Assembly: GCF_025860405.1 (NCBI RefSeq)
Contig: NZ_CP063785.1
Location: forward strand, 4,526,001 to 4,590,000
Reading direction: 5' to 3'
From: Tolypothrix sp. PCC 7712
GTDB taxonomy: Bacteria; Cyanobacteriota; Cyanobacteriia; Cyanobacteriales; Nostocaceae
Length of the DNA: 64,000 nt
Shown here: piece by piece, positions 7,986 to 17,600 of the stretch
Numbering within the stretch: the first letter of the stretch is position 1
Layout: each line of letters opens with the position of its first letter
Program-made: the position numbers and the translations under genes
The notes under the pieces: generated by a model
What the model saw: only the letters and a program-made list of their open reading frames with translations
The model's database searches: none
Told to the model about the DNA's origin: nothing

Positions 7986-9107
7986 TCAGACAGCGATTGC
8001 TGGCGTAGCCAGTCTGACATCACCTAAGCCAACAGTCGATGCCCCGACTGCACAAATATTGCGACTAGCGTTTTCGTCTCTTCCATTAACTGACTGACAG
8101 GAAGGACAACGCCACTCTCTAACTGACAAATCAAGACTTTCTAGAATATGTTTACAATTAGAGCATGTCTTGCTACTTGGATACCACTGGTCGATAAAGA
8201 CAACCAGTTTATTCTTCTTCTTGGCAACCCATTCTAGGATTTGCAGAAACTCACCAAACGCTAAGTCTGATATTTGCCTGCCCCAAAGACGTTGCATTCC
8301 TTTGAGATTTAAAGTCTCAAAACAGAGAATATCGAACCTATCTGTTAGCTCATGAGCTAATTTCCAGAACCAATCACGCCGACGGTTGGAAATATCTTCA
8401 TGCTTGCGTACTAAATTCTTTCTGGCTCGTTCTCTGTTAGATGAGCCTTTTAGCTTTTTGGAATGCCGCGAACTTGCTTTTTTAATGGCGCTTAGGGATT
8501 GCTTGAAAAATTGGGGCGATTCAATTTTAGTGCCGTCTGAGCAAGTGAGGAATGTCTTTAACCCAAAATCAAAGCCAGCGATTTTACCCGTCTTAACTTC
8601 AACTTCTGAGCTACCCTCATCAACAACCAAAACCATAAATAACTCACCTAACGGGGTGCGTTTAATAGTTAGGGTTTTGACTGTTCCCTCAATTTCTCTG
8701 GACTTCCAAAACTGGTAAACTCGACTACCAATTTTTACCCTATTTCCACCCAAAAACTTATAACCTGCCTGCTTAAGGGTGAACGATTTGTATTTCTTGA
8801 CCTTCTTAAATCCTGGTGGTCTTACTCCTTTGTTATTGTGTTTGAAAAACAATTGGTAAGCTTTCTCAATGCGTTGACAAATATCTTGTGCTGCTTGAGA
8901 ACCTACTGATTGCCAAAAAGAATTACGCTTTCTTAATTTGGCGATATGAGCCTGAAGTTTTGCACAGTTTAAATGCTTGCCAAACATCCGGTAATACCTT
9001 TTATGTAGAGCAATGCAATGGTTATAAATCACTCCAGCAGCGTTGATTGTGCGCTTGAGGTGTCTATTCCTTTTGTGTTCGTACAATTTAAACTTCAGTG
9101 TTTTCAT
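7986..9107 (-). CDS. tnpB: TnpB (IS605 OrfB) RNA-guided nuclease, apparently intact
   Basis: A 373-residue TnpB. An N-terminal helical OrfB domain (about residues 1-120) is followed by a split RuvC nuclease, and all three acidic residues are visible: D180 in AGFDFGLKT, E264 in CFETLNL and D344 in GRDENASRN. A four-Cys zinc ribbon (C315, C318, C334, C337) sits between RuvC II and III. TnpB proteins are omega-RNA-guided DNA nucleases that help keep the transposon in place. No frameshift or missing catalytic residue is seen, so it is probably active. It is transcribed divergently from a small ribbon-helix-helix ORF, 38 bp away. Confidence 0.94.
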   Translation of the reverse strand: MKTLKFKLYEHKRNRHLKRTINAAGVIYNHCIALHKRYYRMFGKHLNCAKLQAHIAKLRKRNSFWQSVGSQAAQDICQRIEKAYQLFFKHNNKGVRPPGFKKVKKYKSFTLKQAGYKFLGGNRVKIGSRVYQFWKSREIEGTVKTLTIKRTPLGELFMVLVVDEGSSEVEVKTGKIAGFDFGLKTFLTCSDGTKIESPQFFKQSLSAIKKASSRHSKKLKGSSNRERARKNLVRKHEDISNRRRDWFWKLAHELTDRFDILCFETLNLKGMQRLWGRQISDLAFGEFLQILEWVAKKKNKLVVFIDQWYPSSKTCSNCKHILESLDLSVREWRCPSCQSVNGRDENASRNICAVGASTVGLGDVRLATPAIAV

Positions 9108-9145
9108 GCTAGTATTATACCATAAAACGACGGCAATATGACGGC

Positions 9146-9292
9146 ATGAAGAAATTAACAGTTCGATGCTCTAATGAAGAGTATGAAACGCTTTTGAAAT
9201 ACTGCGAAGAAACAGATCGCACTCAAAATGACGTACTTAGAGAGATGATCCGGAAGTTGAAGAAAAGCCGTGCTAGAAGCACGGGGCTTTAG
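9146..9292 (+). CDS. Small ribbon-helix-helix-like protein linked to tnpB
   Basis: This 48-residue ORF begins MKKLTVRCSNEEYETLLKYC and continues with DRTQNDVLREMIRKL, the beta-strand/helix/helix pattern of CopG/Arc-type DNA-binding proteins. It is divergent from tnpB, starting 38 bp from the tnpB start codon. Its last codons and stop fall inside the left-end hairpin of the element, so ORF and transposon end have evolved together. It could repress tnpB from the shared intergenic region; that role is inference. It is short, but the fold pattern and context make it more than a chance ORF. Confidence 0.6.
   Translation: MKKLTVRCSNEEYETLLKYCEETDRTQNDVLREMIRKLKKSRARSTGL
9264..9290. repeat. Left-end hairpin of the tnpB element
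   Basis: AAAGCCGTGC and GCACGGGGCTTT pair around a short TAGAA loop with a two-base bulge. This is the kind of subterminal hairpin recognised by Y1 transposases of this family. Confidence 0.6.
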
Positions 9293-9300
9293 ACCCAATT

Positions 9301-9913
9301 TTTTGGTAACTTTAATATTCCTTAATCAATGCTGTTAAAAATCTTCAGCAGGTCAATAAGAAAGTGATGGGTAATTGATAGTTGGGAAAACCCAATATCG
9401 ATTACCCATTCCCCATTACCCATTACCAACAACTAGACTAACAGACATTAACCAGGCTTTGAACTATCAAGATTGGAAGTTTTAATTAAATTATTTCCCC
9501 GTCATTTCATTGCCATTTCAACAGCATAAATCTTAAGCAAAGCTTAAATAAAATTATTTTGTGACCAATTATACAGTATTTTCAATAGTTTAACTTTTTG
9601 CTATTAATATACTTACTATTTCTGGAGATCACTGTAAATAACGTGATATGAAGGTATTAGTGGCAGGGATCATTCCATCTCTAAATAGTGAGTAGGTCAA
9701 AAATAAACTTATATATCTAAAGTGAGATGATAACCAAGCACATAGACTAAGATAATAGTTATACAATAGCGTTAGTTTTTGCAATTTAAATTTCGTTTAA
9801 AGTAATTAGCCAAATATATAGGCTTTTTATTAAGTGGTGTGACGCAAATAAATGTATACGGGTAGAATTGGTAGTTTTTTTAAGTAGATTAGTTACAACT
9901 AAGGGTTTTTAAA
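9301..9913. other. Intergenic, contains a short heptamer cluster
   Basis: A short ATTACCC-type cluster lies at about 9368-9427, followed by AT-rich sequence leading to the next gene. No RNA gene, terminator or further ORF is convincing. Confidence 0.6.
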
Positions 9914-10093
9914 ATGCAGAGTATATACAAAATTTGTTGCCCCAACTGTGGCAGCGCGGCTGAACGTCACTATATTTTTGATAGTCAAATCACTCGCACA
10001 CAATGCCCAACTTGCGACTACTTAATGATCAGTTGCACTCGTACTGGTAGAGTTATTGAGGCTTATGCCCCTGGTATTCACGCTAAAAGATAA
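9914..10093 (+). CDS. Small conserved zinc-ribbon protein
   Basis: A 59-residue protein with two CxxC knuckles (CPNC at about residues 9-12 and CPTC at about 31-34) and a conserved-looking tail RTGRVIEAYAPGI. Small zinc ribbons of this design recur in cyanobacterial genomes without a known function and are sometimes mislabelled as helicase fragments. The paired cysteines, compact length and clean start and stop support a real gene. No Shine-Dalgarno is obvious, and a long AT-rich leader precedes it. Metal binding is inferred from the motif. Confidence 0.75.
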   Translation: MQSIYKICCPNCGSAAERHYIFDSQITRTQCPTCDYLMISCTRTGRVIEAYAPGIHAKR

Positions 10094-10352
10094 TATTTTT
10101 GATAATTCTACAGAACTCAGAAACTATGGATATCTAGCAAACCCACAATGATTCGTGAAATTATTTGTTATGCGGCGTAAGGGTTTCGTTAATTTAGAAA
10201 GAACTGCTTATTTACGCCGTGCTTTACTAAGATTATTGTTTTTTTGACTCTTGAGCGCTGCTAATTGCAATCTAGTGAAAAACTTGTGTAAAGCTTAGGG
10301 AGCAGAGTCAAACTCTCTTCTACCCATTATTGCTAAAAAGCTTTTTGCAAGT

Positions 10353-10541
10353 ATGCCTTCCATTACCTACAATCGCACCAACAGTCAGCAGCCGGAAAGC
10401 ATCATCCTGAAAGATTATGTTGTCCATCCGGGATTACACATTCTCAGCCACGAGCAGATAAGGTTGGTGCGTGAGCAAATACAGCAAGATAGCAAGCTGG
10501 AATCCCTGGTTAGTCAAGGTGTGATTAAATTGAGTGGCTGA
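10353..10541 (+). CDS. Small conserved hypothetical protein
   Basis: A 62-residue soluble protein without membrane segments. The middle (DYVVHPGLHILSHEQIRLVREQI, residues about 21-43) reads like a short strand plus amphipathic helix with normal codon use, and a hairpin terminator follows within 90 bp. I do not recognise a characterised family. No ribosome binding site is visible. It may be a regulatory or structural peptide; no function is assigned. Confidence 0.55.
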   Translation: MPSITYNRTNSQQPESIILKDYVVHPGLHILSHEQIRLVREQIQQDSKLESLVSQGVIKLSG

Positions 10542-10628
10542 TACGCATCTGTATACACTTGATTAAGTTTGCATTATTGACACAGTGTTGATTCCTGCGT
10601 AAGCAAACGCGGAAATAGACAATACAAA

Positions 10629-10666
10629 TTGTGGGGCGGTGATTCCAAATAATTACCGCCCTACAA
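10629..10666. terminator. Hairpin between convergent genes
   Basis: TTGTGGGGCGGT pairs with ACCGCCCTACAA (12 bp, one G-U). It lies between the 62-residue ORF and the 3' end of rlmN and could end transcription from both sides. Confidence 0.6.
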
Positions 10667-10724
10667 TTTCATCAATGTTTGATATTAGCTTTTATCAGCT
10701 TTTAATTTTGCATTATCTTGGACA

Positions 10725-11819
10725 TCATGATTTACTAGCTCTCAATTGCCCACACGCAGCATCAGCATCTAAACCGCGAGAATAGCGCACACTAACCGCA
10801 ATATTCTGTTGCTGAAGCACATTGAGGAAGGCTTGAATGCGATCGCTACTGGGGCGTTTATAATCTACTTCTTGAATAGGATTATAGGGAATTAAATTGA
10901 CATGGCTTTGGAAACCCCGCAAGCATTTGGCTAATTGCAAAGCATGTTCTGGTAAGTCGTTGACACCAGCCAGCAGAATATATTCAAAAGTTACACGACG
11001 ACCAGTAATTTCCACATATTCCCGACATTCTGCTAATAAATCTTCTAAAGGATAAGGGCGGGCGCTGGGTATCAGTTGTTCTCGCAGTGCTTGGTTAGGT
11101 GCGTGGAGACTGACAGCGAGAGTAATTTGGAGATGATGTTGGGCTAACTGACGAATGCGATCGCGAATACCCACTGTAGAAACAGTAAGCGATCGCTGTC
11201 CGATACCGACATCTTGATTGAGGGATTTCAGGGCTGCTAAGACATTCTCCGTATTTAACAACGGTTCGCCCAATCCCATGAATACTACATTACTTACCCG
11301 TTGCTGAAAATCTTCTTGTACAGTCAACACCTGATCGACAATTTCATGTCTGGCTAAGTTGCGCTTATAGCCGCCTTTCCCAGTAGCGCAGAAATCACAA
11401 GCCATCGGACAACCCACCTGAGTAGAGACACAGACTGTTAAGCGGGTTTTGGAAATTTCTCCCCCTTTACCAAAACTGGGAATCCCCACAGTTTCGATAA
11501 TTTGTCCATCTGACAGTTGCAATAAATATTTAACTGTGCCGTCCCTTGCTTCCGAGCGGTAATGTATCTTGGAACGTCCAATGGGAATTTCTGCTAAATC
11601 CGCACGCCATTGCTTAGGAAAAACAGTGATATCAGCAAGCGATCGCACTCCTTTATGATAAATCCAATCATGCAGCTGCTTACCTCGATAACCAGGTTGT
11701 CCTTGCTGCTGTACCCAAGCAGTTAACTCGGTAACAGACGCACCTAGTAAAGGGGGAATATTTTCTAACTTTTCTGAGTTGGGTGAGTCAACCTGAGATA
11801 CAAGCGGCGTAGCAGACAT
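10725..11819 (-). CDS. rlmN: Dual-specificity rRNA/tRNA adenine C2-methyltransferase RlmN
   Basis: A 364-residue radical-SAM enzyme that methylates C2 of A2503 in 23S rRNA and A37 in some tRNAs. The [4Fe-4S]-binding CxxxCxxC motif is CPMACDFC (C137, C141, C144). A GEPLLN glycine-rich SAM motif follows, and C356 in DADAACGQL corresponds to the catalytic cysteine that forms the protein-RNA intermediate. Length is normal. It is transcribed alone on the minus strand, with a TTGGTAA heptamer cluster upstream. The family call is certain. Confidence 0.97.
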   Translation of the reverse strand: MSATPLVSQVDSPNSEKLENIPPLLGASVTELTAWVQQQGQPGYRGKQLHDWIYHKGVRSLADITVFPKQWRADLAEIPIGRSKIHYRSEARDGTVKYLLQLSDGQIIETVGIPSFGKGGEISKTRLTVCVSTQVGCPMACDFCATGKGGYKRNLARHEIVDQVLTVQEDFQQRVSNVVFMGLGEPLLNTENVLAALKSLNQDVGIGQRSLTVSTVGIRDRIRQLAQHHLQITLAVSLHAPNQALREQLIPSARPYPLEDLLAECREYVEITGRRVTFEYILLAGVNDLPEHALQLAKCLRGFQSHVNLIPYNPIQEVDYKRPSSDRIQAFLNVLQQQNIAVSVRYSRGLDADAACGQLRASKS

Positions 11820-11876
11820 AAATTAATCAATCACAAATGGATGCTGAATCTCTATCCTACCGTTTATAGTTCAAAT

Positions 11877-11912
11877 TGGTTATTGGTAATTGGTAATTGG
11901 TAATTGGTAATG
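11877..11912. repeat. Short TTGGTAA heptamer cluster
   Basis: About five TTGGTAA-type units sit between rlmN and the histidine kinase gene. Same class as other clusters in the window. Confidence 0.8.
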
Positions 11913-11979
11913 GTTCATGATTGATAGGGTGAACGCTACCAAATCTTTCGTTACAACCCTAAGCTTTACTTCATCCTTC

Positions 11980-13320
11980 TTACACAATGGGAATTTGGAT
12001 GCAAAATTCTGTTTCTTTGTTTGGCAAAGAGGTGCAGGTTAATTTACCTTGGTGCATTTCTATCACAATTTGATAACTTACAAATAAGCCAAGTCCAATT
12101 CCCTTACCCACAGTTTTGGTTGTAAAGAACGGATCGAAGATTTTTGCCATTACAGATTCAGGTATAGGCAAACCATTGTTTTTAATCCCAATATTCAGCC
12201 AAACTTCATCAATGATTTCTGTACTAATCCAAATTGTAGGCATTAAAAGTTGAGATTGGTTAATTGCCTCCAGTAAAGCATCAATAGCATTATTGATAAT
12301 ATTCATGAATACTTGATTCATCTGCGCCGGATAGCACTTGATCAGGGGAATTCTGCCATAATCCTTGATAATTTGAATTCCCATCATTCCCGAATTGTTT
12401 GTGAGGCGATGACGAAGTAATGTAATTGTGTGATCGATACCGACGTGAATATCAACATTTTTGATTTCTGCTTCATCCAACCGGGAAAAATTGCGTAACA
12501 ATAATACAACTTCTCGAATGCGATCGCTACCTGCTTGCATCGATTGCAATAGCTTCGCTAAGTCTTGTTGAATAAATTCTAAATCAAAATATTTAATTGC
12601 TTCTTGAACATGTAGCGGCGTAACTGGATAAGCTTGCTGGTAAAGTTCTATTATTTGGAATAATGCTTCTGTATACTCTGATGCATAAGAGAGATTGGCA
12701 TAAATAAAGTTAACTGGATTATTAATTTCGTGAGCAATCCCTGCTACTAATTGTCCCAGACTCGACATTTTTTCAGTTTGTACTAATTGAGCCTGAGTAT
12801 ATTTAAGTTTCTCTAGGGTTAATTTTAATTCATGGTTTGCTTGAATTAGCTCAGTATTGCGTTGTTCTACCCTAGCTTCCAGTTCTTCATTCGTTTGCTT
12901 CAGTAATACTTCTGCTTGCTTACGATCATTAATATGGATCAGTGAACCCGAGAATTCAGATTCATCACAAGGTTGAATTGACAGTTCTAGCCACACAATC
13001 ACACCAGTTTGATGGTGAAAGCGGAGTTCTTGACAGACTTCTACTCCAGTTTGTAGCTTTTCTAAAGTTGCCTGCCATAAGTGCCGATCATTTGCGTCAA
13101 TCAAATTGCTTAAAGGGCTACCAATGACATCTGCTACCTGATAGCCAAGGGTTTTAGTCCAAGCTTGGTTGAGGAATTTCACATTACCCAAGCGATCGCA
13201 TTTAAACACAATTTCGCGCAGACTATTCACCAATTCTCGGTAACGCCGTTCCGATTCAGACAATTTCTCCATCAAACTGTACTGAATTTGGGTATGCAAT
13301 TCATTGTTGAAATCTGACAT
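11980..13320 (-). CDS. PAS-domain sensor histidine kinase
   Basis: A 446-residue cytoplasmic kinase. One PAS domain (about residues 22-135) is followed by a coiled coil and a HisKA-like dimerisation helix with H197 in IAHEINNP, then an HATPase domain ending GKGIGLGLFVSYQIV. No membrane segment or receiver is present. The kinase core is closely similar to the C-terminal core of the HstK-like multikinase at 47.4-52.9 kb, including LLRNFSRLDEAEIK, so the two are paralogous modules. Its ATG overlaps the stop of the upstream cysteine hydrolase gene (TAATG), indicating translational coupling. The signal sensed and the partner regulator are unknown. Confidence 0.93.
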   Translation of the reverse strand: MSDFNNELHTQIQYSLMEKLSESERRYRELVNSLREIVFKCDRLGNVKFLNQAWTKTLGYQVADVIGSPLSNLIDANDRHLWQATLEKLQTGVEVCQELRFHHQTGVIVWLELSIQPCDESEFSGSLIHINDRKQAEVLLKQTNEELEARVEQRNTELIQANHELKLTLEKLKYTQAQLVQTEKMSSLGQLVAGIAHEINNPVNFIYANLSYASEYTEALFQIIELYQQAYPVTPLHVQEAIKYFDLEFIQQDLAKLLQSMQAGSDRIREVVLLLRNFSRLDEAEIKNVDIHVGIDHTITLLRHRLTNNSGMMGIQIIKDYGRIPLIKCYPAQMNQVFMNIINNAIDALLEAINQSQLLMPTIWISTEIIDEVWLNIGIKNNGLPIPESVMAKIFDPFFTTKTVGKGIGLGLFVSYQIVIEMHQGKLTCTSLPNKETEFCIQIPIV

Positions 13321-13940
13321 TATGCTATGGTCAAACGCTGAAGTAATTTGGTGTGGTTGATGGTATCCGCGTACAAAGGGAAGACATGAGTATGATAAAA
13401 TTCCTGCTCAAATACAGTGCGAGCAGAGGTGCAATCAGACAAAACTATTACCTGATAGCCTTTTTCATGAGCAGAACGACCTGTAGAATCGATACAAATT
13501 GAAGTCACAGCACCAGCCAAAACTACATGAGTAATCTCTTTTTCCTGAAGAATCTCTTCTAAATTTGTATTAATGAAAGCATTAAATCCTCGTTTTCCCG
13601 GAACTTCGAGAATGTTGCTACGAAATGGTAACAACTCATCAATCATCTGCGAACCCTTGAAACCAACTTGGAAAGCCCCAACATCTTTGATAGTTTTGAG
13701 AATTCCTACAGGTTCAATCAATTCCTGATAGTTTGGCGTAAAAAAAATTGGTGTTGCAATCAATAAAACTGGAGTCGCTAGCAAACATCGTACAAGCTCA
13801 ACAGTGTTTTCTAGTACTTTGGTAGCTCTTGAAGATTCCTCAATTACATTATATAAAATCCCATCAGCCGCAAAGTAGTCATTTTGAAAACCAATCAAAA
13901 GTACAGCAGTACGTTGGGGTTGTATTGTATTTATCAGCAT
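13320..13940 (-). CDS. Isochorismatase-like cysteine hydrolase
   Basis: A 206-residue protein of the isochorismatase/nicotinamidase superfamily, with the Asp-Lys-Cys catalytic set visible: D21 in GFQNDYF, K116 in VPGKRGF and C149 in AVTSICIDSTGR. Members hydrolyse isochorismate, nicotinamide or other small amides; the substrate cannot be told here. Its stop overlaps the start of a PAS histidine kinase by one base (TAATG), so the two proteins are made together. That suggests the hydrolase supplies or removes a signal for the kinase, which is inference. No Shine-Dalgarno is apparent. Confidence 0.9.
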   Translation of the reverse strand: MLINTIQPQRTAVLLIGFQNDYFAADGILYNVIEESSRATKVLENTVELVRCLLATPVLLIATPIFFTPNYQELIEPVGILKTIKDVGAFQVGFKGSQMIDELLPFRSNILEVPGKRGFNAFINTNLEEILQEKEITHVVLAGAVTSICIDSTGRSAHEKGYQVIVLSDCTSARTVFEQEFYHTHVFPLYADTINHTKLLQRLTIA

Positions 13941-14408
13941 TTAGGATATACACACATTTCAGTAAATCGATGACTATAAATCACAACTATATTCAGAATA
14001 ATAAAGCTTAGGGATAAAAATGAAAACCTATACCCTAATTCCTTTCTCAATTTGATACAGTTTGATTTAATCGCGCCTACTTACCTATATAGTCTTCCCA
14101 TTTTCAGCGAGTTTATAACGATAAATTGATATACTTTACAGAGCATCAAAAAGCTGAAATTGCGTCTATGGAGTTAAAGCTACTGAAACCCAACAAATAC
14201 AATAAAACTTTGCCTTGGGAAACTAAATCCCAGCGATAATTTTATATAGTCTTCCCCGTTTAAGTTAATTTCTAACAATAAGCAATGTAAGGCTAATCAA
14301 GTTGTAGGGTGCGTTAGCGGCGAGAGTACAGCACCTATAACAAAATACAGTTCAGTTAAGAAAATTAATTGATCACAAAACTAAAAACTAGTTACTCAAG
14401 AAAAAACA
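13941..14408. other. Intergenic, no gene seen
   Basis: AT-rich spacer upstream of the cysteine hydrolase gene and downstream of the CHAT gene. Aside from a GGGTGCGTTAG-type fragment near 14307 and the 88-bp repeat that follows, nothing is recognisable. Confidence 0.55.
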
Positions 14409-14496
14409 GAACAATAATTTTGGAGGGGGTTTGGGGGACGCAACCGTCACCCAATCGGGGGTTTGGGGGAGAATCCCCCAATTCTTCTGGCTTCTT
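14409..14496 (+). repeat. 88-bp dispersed repeat, copy 2
   Basis: Identical to 7763-7850 and in the same orientation, 6,646 bp away. It lies in the 3' flank of the CHAT-TPR gene. Confidence 0.9.
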
Positions 14497-14619
14497 GAAT
14501 AACTGACAAATCAATCGCTAATGAGCTTAACCCAAGCGTATTGATCTATAATAATGCTTTCCGTGCGTGCGCTACGGCTTACACCTAAAGCACGCTACAA
14601 AAAATTTCAATTTAGTTTC

Positions 14620-17600
14620 TTACCAACCATTACCCATCAAAATAAATGGGGCCCAATAATATGGATGTGTAAAGTTAGTAAGATTTCTTTTTGGTGTTGT
14701 AGGTGCGCCTGGTACTGCTTCCACATTAATCGCCCCTCGTTCAACATTGCTATTTGCAGAATTATTACTACTCAACAAACTAAGTTGCGCTTGACGTAAA
14801 GCCTGGGCTTTTGTTGGGTGGCTATCTTTCGCTAAGTTTGCATAAAATTGTTGCATTAGTAAACTAGTGCTAGCATCATCCACCAGCCATAAAGAAGCCA
14901 TAACAGCCTTCGCACGACGGTTGAGAAAATAAAAGCTGACACCAGGAATCTCTAACCCGTCTTTTGCTGTTTCACCTAATGCAGTTTCACAAGCAGAAAG
15001 CACTACCAAATGTACATCACTTAAATCTTCCAAATTATCAATTTTGGGAATTGGCAATTTTTCCCCAGTCCCTAAGACTAAATAAGAATCATCTTGTTTT
15101 CCTGGGACAAATACGCCATGTGTAGCGATGTGCAAAATATTATGCCCTTTCAGATTATCACGTAAAGTCCGATAATCAAATGCCTGATTGAGATATTCTT
15201 GACCAGGATAAATCCCATTTTTATCACTTGGTTTTTGGCGAATAATTGCGTCTAGTTCTGCGGGAACATTAGGTAAAGCATTAAATCCGGGGACAGCCTT
15301 AGATAAACCTAAGCCTAAAACTTTGGTATTAGCGGTTCCAGCCGGAAGGCGCGAATCTGTATCTGTTAAACCAGCCGAGAGGACTGTAGAAATATTATAG
15401 TTTTCTACTAGATATTGCTTACCATCAAATAACGCGCTGATGGGTATATAACGTGCCGCACGATCCAAAGAGAAGACCAGATTTTCAATTTTATTAGCTT
15501 TTAATTCTGGTTCTACTGGTTTAATTAACCAATCATAGAGTTGCTTCCCAGTTGCTTTCACTTCATTAATATCAGAACTAGGATTTTGCAGCAACTTGCG
15601 GAATTTATTCACCGTTTCTCTAATTTTTGGCTCACCTACAGAGACTTCTACACTTTTAACCACACCTCCTTTCGATACCCACAACAACCAAGTTTTATCT
15701 TCTACCACAAACACATTCATTAACACTGTTCCTGGTTGCGATTCGACAATTTTCTTGCCTATACTTCTGAGGTCTTGGGTATCAAGATTACCTCGGTCTT
15801 TCGAGAGGCGATCGCGCACATTTTTCTCTAAGTTTTGAATCTTTTGATTAAACTCTGAAATTAAGGCATCTCGTTCATCTGCTAATTTAGTTTTCTCTAC
15901 GCAATTATTTTTTTGACATTCATCAAATTTTTGTCCAAAAGCAATCAAACTCCCATAATTTTTTATGAGCTTGGTTTCAGCAGGAGTTTGACCCATTGGC
16001 TTAGGAAGATTCGCGACTCTATTATTATTCGTAAATTCGCTTAATTCTTGTACCTTTAACAGTTCTAAAACTTGGCTAGCTTCTAAACTGCGATTTTGAG
16101 ACAGTAATAAGTTAGCATATTCACGATAAATGTCAGCAATATTCGTCCGATCTGCATCTTGCACAGACTGCAGAAAAGATGTTTGTAAGTCTTTTGAAAG
16201 TCCCCGATTTTTCTCCCTAACTTTCTCAATATCATTAATTGCTTTTTGATAATAAGCAATCGCCGTTGTTTGTTGCTTTAAATCTCGGTAAATTCTCGCT
16301 AAACCTGCATATAATATAGCTCGATTGCCAGAATAATTTAATTTATCTGCAATAGTAGTAGCTTGGTTATAGGCATCAATTCCTTGCTGGTATTGTTTCG
16401 CCTTTCGATAAAAGCCGCCTAAATATATCAGCATTTGCGCTTCTGATTTTGCATCTTGAGCATTTCTGGCTATTTGTACACTTTTTTGAATGTAATCCAG
16501 GGCTTTTTGGTGATCATTCAATCCCCCATATCCAATTCCTAAAAATAGATTGTTCAACATCAAAAATTGTTGTTGATAATAGGGAATGTTGATACTAGGG
16601 ACTAAATTTAAACCTTCTTGAGATGAAGCAATAGTCTTTTGATAGTCTCCCTGAATAAACTGGTTAAAAGTCCAATACAACAGAGATGTGGCTTCAATTA
16701 TAGGAATTTGCTTAATCTTGCGGGCAATATTTAATGCTTCTTGAGATAATTCGCTAGATTTTTGGTAATTTCCTAAACTGATATAGGTGCTAGATAATGT
16801 TAATAAAGGTTTAACTGTTGCAGCCGGATTCTGGCTTTTTTTAGCAAGTTCTAAACTTTTAGCAGCAAACTCAATGGTTTTTTGATATTCATCTACATTA
16901 CTGTAAATCTCCGCGATCGCATTCAAAGCATCTGACTCAATCTCTGGATTTTTGATGTTTTTAGCAATTGTCAAAGCTTGCTCGGCTAATTCCAAAACCT
17001 GGCGATGTTCTGCATCAGTTACAGCTAAAGATTTAGAAGCACTAGCTAGAATTAGCAATCCATTAGCCTCATACTCTGGATTTTTCAGTTCCCGCGATAT
17101 TTGTATAGTTTGTTGTGCCAATGGAATCGCTTTATTGTATTCTCCAGAAATATCGTGTGATTTTGCTAGTAACCACAAAATACCCATTTCTGATAATTTC
17201 TTAAAATCTGCCAATGAATTACTTTGTTGCTGTCCAGAAATATTAGCTAGTATTGTCCACTCATCTTCATTGAGATTGCGTACAGACGACAGCAACTGTT
17301 CCCCAAGCTGGATAATTTTAGGATAGTCAGCTATCGCATCATAAGTTTGAATTAGTTGTACCATTACTGCTAACTGCAGCGTTTTTTGTAGTAATTCTGG
17401 TTTAATAGAGGAAGCATTAATACCAGATAAGCTGATTAATAACTGACTATCATCACTATTAAGTTTATTGCTTTGAAAAAACTCGAGTACCTGCTGCCCA
17501 AGTTCAATAGCTTTTTGGTATTGTTTTTGCTCGGTCAATACAGCTATTTGACTGTAAGCTTGAAAAGCTACTACATATTTAATTACATTGCCAAAATTAG

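Larger units (their letters stand above)
7946..9300 (-). mobile_element. IS200/IS605-family element with tnpB and a divergent RHH ORF (no tnpA)
   Basis: The right end, read on the minus strand just after the tnpB stop, carries the hairpin AATCCCCATGCC...GGCTGGGGAG followed by TATGTCAA, an arrangement common at cyanobacterial tnpB elements. The left end carries a second hairpin (9264-9290). No tnpA transposase is present, so the element would need one in trans. The right boundary is set at TTGACA, 7946-7951. The left boundary is approximate because target sites are not duplicated in this family. Confidence 0.7.
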
